Part shown: positions 58,156 through 64,000 of the stretch, one piece after another | How the letters are laid out: each line of letters opens with the position of its first letter | How positions within the stretch are numbered: the stretch's first letter is position 1 | Source of the DNA: Phycisphaerales bacterium | Lineage (GTDB): Bacteria > Planctomycetota > Phycisphaerae > Tepidisphaerales > Tepidisphaeraceae | DNA length: 64,000 nt | Assembly: GCA_025361735.1 (NCBI GenBank) | Contig: JANYKD010000506.1 | Location: 1 to 64,000, forward strand | Direction of reading: 5' to 3' | Translations under genes and position numbers: made by a program | The notes under the pieces: model-generated | Databases searched by the model: none | The model's input: the letters and a program-made list of their open reading frames with translations, nothing else | What the model was told of the DNA's origin: nothing

Positions 58156-59510
58156 GAGTTCCCGCCTTGCCGCATCGGGCTCGCGTCGCGGACGGCCGGC
58201 ACGAGATCACCTGCCGCCGGCGCCGACCGCGATTCGGGCTGCCGTTGTGCGTGAAGGCGATTGTAAATGCCGATCCAGACGCGGGCGAGTTTCGACCATG
58301 CGAACCCGCGGTCCGTCGCAATCGCTCTCCCCGCCTGAGACATTCGGTCTGCCAGTTCACCGTCCTCTGCCAGCCGGTCCATCGCCTTGGCGAGCTCGTC
58401 GACGACGTGTTCTTCGCTCAGCGGCTTGATGGCGATTCCGCTCTCCGGTGTCACCAGCAATCCGGGTCCGCCCCAATCCAGGCAAACCACCGGAAGCCCC
58501 AGGGCCATCGCCTCCTGCACCACAATCCCGTTGGCTTCCGCCAGGCTCGGGAAGACGAACGCCCGGAAACGCCGCAGGAATTGCGGGATGCTCCCATGAT
58601 CGGGAATCCAGTCTATCAACGTCACGCGCGGCCCCAGCCCCAGTTCGGCAACCAGTCGTTCGATTCGTGGCTTCTCCTCCCCGCGGCCGACCACGGTCAT
58701 TCTCACCGGCAGCCGCGTACGCTGCATGGCTCGCAGGATCAAATCCACGCCCTTGTGCGGGACCAATCGGCCGTTCTGCACGAAGTCAAGGTTGACTCCG
58801 CTGTGCTCGATCCTCGGGCATTCGAACAGCCGGTCCGCGATGCCGCTGTCCAGCGTCTCCACAAACTGCTCCGGGCGGCAGCCCGCCCAGCGGAGAGACC
58901 GGGCCGTCCGCTCGCCGCCTGCGACCAGCAGCACGTCCGCCCGCTGTCGCCCACTGAAGAAAATGCGATGTACGATCTTCGCAACGTTATGAAACAAACG
59001 GCGGGCGCGATACGGTCTGCTCTCCCGATGACGGAAGGCTGGAGGATAGTGAATATTTCCGTTGATTGGCCCCATGATCTCCGGCACGCCCGGGACATGG
59101 AACGCCGGCAGCACCGGGGACACCGGCGACGTATAGTGCACGATGAGGTCGGGCTCCTCCTTGGCCAGCTTGCGAATGTACTGCGAGGCCCGCCAGTAGA
59201 ACACCAGGGTCAGCAACCACTGCGTCGCCCGGAACTTGAGCACGAATCGCTGCACCGGATCTTCCCAGAAATCGGGAATGTATGTCACCTTCATCGTGGG
59301 GTAGTTCTTCTCCATCTCGAACCGGACCCGATCGTGTGTCAACTGCCGAACCCTCACGCCCTGCCGCTCCAGTTCCAGATAGATCTGGATGGCCTTGATC
59401 GCTTCGCCGCCCATCTGTTCCGACACGCTGGGCGCCACCAGCAACACCAGCGGTCCCAGTACGCCGGGCTCTGCACCAGAAGTTTGGTCCACCGACACGG
59501 TTTCAGTCAT
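58152..59510 (-). CDS. GT4-family glycosyltransferase
   Basis: FVQNGRLVPHKGVDLILRAMQRT, FVFPSLAEANGIVVQEAMALGLPVVCLDWGGPGLLV. Confidence 0.94.
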   Translation of the reverse strand: MTETVSVDQTSGAEPGVLGPLVLLVAPSVSEQMGGEAIKAIQIYLELERQGVRVRQLTHDRVRFEMEKNYPTMKVTYIPDFWEDPVQRFVLKFRATQWLLTLVFYWRASQYIRKLAKEEPDLIVHYTSPVSPVLPAFHVPGVPEIMGPINGNIHYPPAFRHRESRPYRARRLFHNVAKIVHRIFFSGRQRADVLLVAGGERTARSLRWAGCRPEQFVETLDSGIADRLFECPRIEHSGVNLDFVQNGRLVPHKGVDLILRAMQRTRLPVRMTVVGRGEEKPRIERLVAELGLGPRVTLIDWIPDHGSIPQFLRRFRAFVFPSLAEANGIVVQEAMALGLPVVCLDWGGPGLLVTPESGIAIKPLSEEHVVDELAKAMDRLAEDGELADRMSQAGRAIATDRGFAWSKLARVWIGIYNRLHAQRQPESRSAPAAGDLVPAVRDASPMRQGGNS

Positions 59511-59547
59511 GATTCCAGCTCCCAAGTGTGATCACTCCTCTCCCGTC

Positions 59548-60366
59548 TCATCCCTGGGCCGATTGTGGCCCGGAATTACCGCATTCTGGACACCTGTCTC
59601 TGAATGCCGTCAAGGGATAGGTTGATTTTGGCGAGAAGCCCAAACGCTGCAACGCCGCCAGAATCTCCTCTCGTTGGTGCCCGGGTATCGCATGGACTTC
59701 CATCGAGACCTGGTCAATTCGGCTCGCGGCCGCAGGATGCAGCGCTGCCAGAATATCGTACTCCGCCCCTTCGCAGTCGAGCTTCAACAGGCTTACGTGA
59801 TCGACCTTCAGGGACTCCATCACGTCGTCAAGGGTCCGCACCCGTACTGCCTCCGACATCGCGGTCGCCTGCCTGCCGTCGCATCCCGTGTAGAGGGACG
59901 CGTAAGCCGATTTCTCAGCCACCGACAATCGCATCTCGCCGCAGCTTCCGCCCACAGCGCACTGAAGCACAGTCACATTGTGTAGCCCATTTAACTTCAC
60001 GTTGTGTTCGAGACGACGACACGTCTCACTGCAAGGCTCCATTGCGATCACCCTGCCCGCCGGACCGACTTGACGTGCAGCAACCACGGTAAAGGCCCCG
60101 ATGTTGGCGCCAACGTCGAGCACGGTATCGCCCGATTTGACGTGGATGCCATGTTGCAGGTAGTCCCGGCGAATCAGATTCTCATAAAACGTGAACGACT
60201 CGCCGCTCCCCGGCAGCAGCGAGAGTTTCAGCCCGTCTGCGACCGCGACAAACGGTCGGCATTTTAGCCTGAAACTGTCGAGGATCAGGTTGCCGGGCGT
60301 TTGCGTGTGGCGCAGAAATTCTCCGCTTTGACGGATCTTCTCGAATAACCTCGATATAATGCCCAT
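59548..60366 (-). CDS. FkbM-family methyltransferase
   Basis: DTVLDVGANIGAFTVVAARQVGPAGRVIAMEPCSETCRRLEHNV, SLLKLDCEGAEYDIL. Confidence 0.94.
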   Translation of the reverse strand: MGIISRLFEKIRQSGEFLRHTQTPGNLILDSFRLKCRPFVAVADGLKLSLLPGSGESFTFYENLIRRDYLQHGIHVKSGDTVLDVGANIGAFTVVAARQVGPAGRVIAMEPCSETCRRLEHNVKLNGLHNVTVLQCAVGGSCGEMRLSVAEKSAYASLYTGCDGRQATAMSEAVRVRTLDDVMESLKVDHVSLLKLDCEGAEYDILAALHPAAASRIDQVSMEVHAIPGHQREEILAALQRLGFSPKSTYPLTAFRDRCPECGNSGPQSAQG

Positions 60367-60381
60367 GTTGCCTCGCGCCGG

Positions 60382-61377
60382 TCAAGTCGCGTTGCTCCCA
60401 TACCATCGCACCGTTTCCCCCACGCCAGCCGCAAACTCCACCACCGGCCGATATCCCAGCACCCTGGTCGCCTTGCCGACATCCGCTGTCGAATGCAGCA
60501 CATCCCCCGCCCGCGCCGGGCGGTAATCCACCTTCACATCCGCTTTGCCCATCGCCTCGGCCACAGTCCGGTACAGTTCGTTTACCGTGATGCACTGTCC
60601 CGTCCCCACATTGAACACCTCGCCCATGACCCGCCCTTCGCACCCGGCCGCCAGCAGATTCGCATGCACGATGTTCGCCACATACACAAAATCCCGCGTC
60701 TGCTCGCCGTCCCCGAAAATCATGGGCCGCCGCCCCTGCGCCAGCGCCGTCGCAAACGCCGCAATCACCGCCGCATAAGCCGAATTCGCGTTCTGTCGCG
60801 GCCCGAACACGTTGAAGTACCGCAGCACCGCCGTGTCCACGCCGTAGCTGTGCGCCCATGCCCGCATCATCTCTTCACCGGCCAGCTTCGCCGACGCGTA
60901 CGGGCTCACCGGCAGCGCCGGCATCGTCTCGTTCTTCGGCCCTTGTTCCGGCGGATCGCCGTACGCGCTGCTCGATCCCGCGTAAATCACCCGCTGCACG
61001 CCCTCCTTCTTCGCGGCCATCAGCACCGCCAGCGTCCCCATCACATTCACGCGATAAAACCGTTCCGGCTCGGCCACGCTCTGCGGCACGCTCGCCAGCG
61101 CCGCCTCATGAAACACCCACCGGCACCCCGCCATCGCCGCCGCCACCGCCTTCTCATCCAGGATCGATGCCTCCACGCGCCGCACACCAGCCCCAAATCC
61201 ATCCAAATTCACCCATGTCCCTCCCGACAGGTCATCAACGACAACCACCTCCGCCCCCAGCGCAACGAGTGCCTCGACAATGTGCGAGCCAATGAACCCC
61301 GCGCCCCCGGTCACCAGCACCCGCTGCCCGGCGAACTTCGCTCCGTGTAATTCACGCCATGTAACCGCCAATGTCAC
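60382..61377 (-). CDS. NAD-dependent epimerase/dehydratase (UDP-hexose 4-epimerase-like)
   Basis: RVLVTGGAGFIGSHIVEALVALGAEVVVVDDLSGG, YAGSSSAYGDPPEQGPKNETMPALPVSPYASAKLAGEEMM, RYFNVFGPRQ. Confidence 0.93.
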   Translation of the reverse strand: MTLAVTWRELHGAKFAGQRVLVTGGAGFIGSHIVEALVALGAEVVVVDDLSGGTWVNLDGFGAGVRRVEASILDEKAVAAAMAGCRWVFHEAALASVPQSVAEPERFYRVNVMGTLAVLMAAKKEGVQRVIYAGSSSAYGDPPEQGPKNETMPALPVSPYASAKLAGEEMMRAWAHSYGVDTAVLRYFNVFGPRQNANSAYAAVIAAFATALAQGRRPMIFGDGEQTRDFVYVANIVHANLLAAGCEGRVMGEVFNVGTGQCITVNELYRTVAEAMGKADVKVDYRPARAGDVLHSTADVGKATRVLGYRPVVEFAAGVGETVRWYGSNAT

Positions 61378-61393
61378 CTCCGGATACCCGCGA

Positions 61394-61431
61394 TCAGCTA
61401 CTGACTACTGACCACGGACTACTGACTACTT
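61394..61431. repeat. Degenerate heptanucleotide repeat (CTGACTA)n
   Basis: Direct reading: cagctactgactactgaccacggactactgactact; fills most of the gap between two genes. Confidence 0.75.
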
Positions 61432-62744
61432 TATGCTCGCACAACTGCAGGTCCCTTCACCGCATTCCGCGTATCCACGACGAGCTTCGCATGCTCCACA
61501 ATCTTCTTCCAGTCATACGCCGCATGATTCGTCGCGATCACCAGGCAGTCGTACGACCGCAGATTCTCCGGCGTCAGTTCCACGCTGCTCATCTGCAAGT
61601 CATAGCGACGCATCTTGTGTGTACGCGACACATGCGGGTCGTTGTAATCGACGTGGGCGCCCAGTTCTTCCAGCTTCTCGATAATCTCGAAGCTCGGGCT
61701 CTCGCGCACATCATCCACATCCGGCTTATACGCCAGACCCACCACTAGGATCCGTGATCCCCTGACCGCCTTGCCTCGCTCGTTCAGCGCCAGCATCGTA
61801 CGCTGCACGACATACTCCGGCATCGACCGATTGATCTCCCCGGCCAGTTCAATAAACCGCGTCGCATGCCCCACTTCGCGGGCCTTCCATGTGAGGTAAT
61901 ACGGATCGATCGGAATACAGTGCCCGCCCAATCCCGGCCCGGGGTAAAACGCCTGGAAGCCAAACGGCTTGGTCTTTGCCGCTTCGATCACCTCCCAGAT
62001 GTCGATCCCCATCGCCGTCAGCACCACCTTCATCTCATTCACCAAGGCAATGTTGATCGCCCGATATGTGTTCTCCAAAATCTTGGCCGCCTCCGCCACC
62101 TCCGCGCTCGACACCGGGATCACCTGCTTGATCGCCCGCCGATAGAGCATCGTGGCCAACTCGCCCGACACCGGATCGCATCCTCCCACCAGCTTCGGAA
62201 TCGTCTGCGTATTGTGATCCTGCCGGCCTGGGTCTTCGCGTTCCGGCGAATAGGCCACAAACACGTCCTTCCCCAGCGTCAGTCCCTTGGCCGTGAACTT
62301 GGGTAGCATCACTTCACGCGTTGTCCCCGGATATGTGCTCGACTCCAGCACGATCAACTGCTGCGGCCGCAGTGTTTTCGCAATATCGACCGCCGTCTGT
62401 TCCACAAAGCACAGATCCGGCTCCAAGTGCTTGCCGAGCGGCGTCGGCACACACGAGATCAGCACATCCGCCTCTCCCATGCGGCCCATGTCCGTTGTCG
62501 CCTCAAACCGATCTGAGAGTCCCATCTCGTTGGCAAATCCGGCCCCCAGATGCTTCAGATAGTTCTCACCCTTCTTCAGCGCCACTACTTTCTTGTCGTC
62601 CACATCAAACCCGATGACCCGATGCCCCGCCAGGAAGAAGGCCCGCAGCAGTGGCAGGCCCACGTATCCCAGTCCAATCACGCCGACAACCGCCGATCCG
62701 TTCCCAATCTTCGCCTTCAGATCCATTTTCATCCTCACACCCAT
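61431..62744 (-). CDS. Nucleotide-sugar dehydrogenase (UDP-glucose/GlcNAc 6-dehydrogenase family, WbpA-like)
   Basis: VVGVIGLGYVGLPLLRAFFLAGHRVIGFDVD, ESSTYPGTTREVM, YSPEREDPG, GPGLGGHCIPIDPYYLTWKA. Confidence 0.95.
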   Translation of the reverse strand: MGVRMKMDLKAKIGNGSAVVGVIGLGYVGLPLLRAFFLAGHRVIGFDVDDKKVVALKKGENYLKHLGAGFANEMGLSDRFEATTDMGRMGEADVLISCVPTPLGKHLEPDLCFVEQTAVDIAKTLRPQQLIVLESSTYPGTTREVMLPKFTAKGLTLGKDVFVAYSPEREDPGRQDHNTQTIPKLVGGCDPVSGELATMLYRRAIKQVIPVSSAEVAEAAKILENTYRAINIALVNEMKVVLTAMGIDIWEVIEAAKTKPFGFQAFYPGPGLGGHCIPIDPYYLTWKAREVGHATRFIELAGEINRSMPEYVVQRTMLALNERGKAVRGSRILVVGLAYKPDVDDVRESPSFEIIEKLEELGAHVDYNDPHVSRTHKMRRYDLQMSSVELTPENLRSYDCLVIATNHAAYDWKKIVEHAKLVVDTRNAVKGPAVVRA

Positions 62745-62900
62745 ACCCCAACCTTGCTATTCACGCAAATTTTGGCAAGGCTCCGCCCCCGTCGCATGCG
62801 CTGAATATCGGCGCAGGCGACTTCCAGTCTTAAATACAACTATCGTCCCAACAAGCCTTTGCCTTTAACCGAGGCCACGGAACCGGGTGGCGCACCACAG

Positions 62901-63458
62901 TTACTCGATGACATCCAGCAACGACCCGTCGATCTCTAAACTCACTGCCTGACCCAAGATATCGACTTGCAGCAGCAGACGATCCTTTGGTGTCCGTCCT
63001 TCGATCATTCCCTGCAGCCCGCGAAACGGTCCCGACCTCACCTCAACTCTAAGTCCTACCTTCAGATACGGAAACGGCGTCAGCGGTGCTTTGGCCGACA
63101 GAGCCAGGTACAAATTCCGCAGTTCCCAATTGAGCTTTTCCTGCTGGCTCACCCTGATAATCTGGGCAATCCGCTTGGTCCGATCCGCCTCGTACGCGTG
63201 GTCGACCTCGCCCCGCAGGAACACGTATCCAGGGAACAAGGGCAACTCCGCCCAAGCTTTTCGGCTTCCATAATAGCGCACCTGCCTGACCAGAGGCAAG
63301 AAGCAGCCGATTCCCATTGCCGCCAAGTCCCCGGCCACCACTTTCTCCTGCCGGCTTTTGGTATGAAGCACATACCAGAGACCGCGAGACGCCTCGGGAA
63401 ATGAGCCCGGGACGACGGAAGCCTCTTGATCTACTTGGGTCAGGGCAGACACACTCAC
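62901..63458 (-). CDS. NusG-like specialised transcription elongation/antitermination factor (UpxY/RfaH/LoaP-type)
   Basis: LWYVLHTKSRQEKVVAGDLAAMGIGCFLPLVRQVRYYGSRKAWAELPLFPGYVFLRG NGN domain; C-terminal KVGLRVEVRSGPFRGLQGMIEG KOW motif; GTG start chosen after AAGGAG SD. Confidence 0.92.
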   Translation of the reverse strand: MSVSALTQVDQEASVVPGSFPEASRGLWYVLHTKSRQEKVVAGDLAAMGIGCFLPLVRQVRYYGSRKAWAELPLFPGYVFLRGEVDHAYEADRTKRIAQIIRVSQQEKLNWELRNLYLALSAKAPLTPFPYLKVGLRVEVRSGPFRGLQGMIEGRTPKDRLLLQVDILGQAVSLEIDGSLLDVIE

Positions 63459-63823
63459 AGGCAACTCCTTCCCACGCATCAGGAAGATCGAACCAAACGG
63501 GCACCGTGATGAGCAAATTAACCAATGGGCTCTACCTGTCCAACCACAGCAGGAGCCACGACTTGAAATACCCAGCAGCAACCGGACACACCGACGCGGC
63601 TCAGCCCACTGCAACGAGCCACCACAATGCATACCCACACAGCGCGTTTCCCGGCGAACCTGAGTCCTTGAAGAACCCGATTCGACCAGCGACTATAGCA
63701 CCATACCCGGCCATCGACAACAGCCCCTGCAATTCTCGTAACCGGATTTGCTGCAATCTGTAACGACATCCGAGAACTTCTTCCACCCGCGACCGATTAG
63801 CAGGGCGCCCAGCCACATATGAC

Positions 63824-63829
63824 ATTATA
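63824..63829 (-). promoter_or_regulatory. Candidate -10 element (TATAAT) for the polysaccharide locus
   Basis: Exact TATAAT on the minus strand in the divergent intergenic region; no good -35 visible. Confidence 0.35.
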
Positions 63830-63916
63830 TCCACACATAGATGTTTAAGGAAACAGACTGGACTTCTTAGGACGCGCGATGATAATGGGGTTCAATGTCA
63901 GAAAGGACCGCGATCC

Positions 63917-64000
63917 ATGAAACTCACCGTAAAAGACGCTGCTCGTCTTCTCAATGTCTCAGAGAAGAGCGTCTACCGCTGGATCAAGGAGGGAGTGATC
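63917..64000 (+). CDS. Helix-turn-helix (excisionase/MerR-like) domain protein, truncated by window end
   Basis: MKLTVKDAARLLNVSEKSVYRWIKEGVI; upstream AAAGGA-like SD; continues past window. Confidence 0.8.
   Translation, partial: MKLTVKDAARLLNVSEKSVYRWIKEGVI

Noticed and set aside
58167-59531. 454-aa plus-strand ORF
   Set aside because: Antisense to the GT4 gene; shadow ORF.
62745-62900. Possible terminator or riboswitch between the NusG-like gene and the sugar dehydrogenase gene
   Set aside because: Only short weak inverted repeats (CCTTGC...GCAAGG, TGCGC...GCGCA) and no U-tract; insufficient support.
1-64000. tRNA, rRNA, transposase or IS elements
   Set aside because: No tRNA/rRNA-like sequences or transposase motifs recognised on reading; a tRNAscan/Infernal/ISfinder run would be needed to exclude them formally.

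Overview
The window is dominated by one very large cell-surface/exopolysaccharide biosynthesis locus. About 50 genes run on the minus strand, from a NusG-like gene near 63.46 kb down to a TPR-protein gene that ends at 2.68 kb. A strong intrinsic terminator lies just beyond it (2626-2652, minus). High GC, an exosortase, a Tat-signal Gfo/Idh protein and dense glycosyltransferase content suggest a Planctomycetota-like bacterium; this assignment is inference. The promoter-distal part (2.7-15.7 kb) looks like a conserved assembly core: PrsT-like TPR protein, polyprenyl-P sugar transferase, Wzc-like chain-length/ATPase protein, EpsI-like protein, exosortase, a degenerate nucleotidyltransferase, a WecG/TagA-type transferase and a GT2. 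The middle (15.7-46.5 kb) is a variable cargo of GT2, GT4, GT11-like, GT47-like and other glycosyltransferases, acyltransferases, methyltransferases, epimerases and an O-antigen-polymerase-like protein. The region 46.5-55.3 kb encodes CDP-3,6-dideoxyhexose genes (rfbF/G/H-like) next to an acetolactate-synthase-like TPP enzyme, plus a Wzt/Wzm ABC exporter. Main highlights: (1) a 24-5-24 MshEN-like (c-di-GMP-binding type) module inserted inside the Wzc-like ATPase domain, which also lacks a C-terminal tyrosine cluster; (2) a candidate yersiniose-like branched-sugar pathway; (3) a NusG paralog heading a roughly 60-kb unidirectional locus; (4) a 43-codon glycosyltransferase 5' remnant, 96/99 nt identical to a nearby intact gene, marking an acyltransferase insertion or recombination scar; (5) a four-helix-bundle (S23/IVP-like) gene inserted between wzt and wzm and flanked by short tandem repeats. 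All family calls come from reading motifs; no database search was run.
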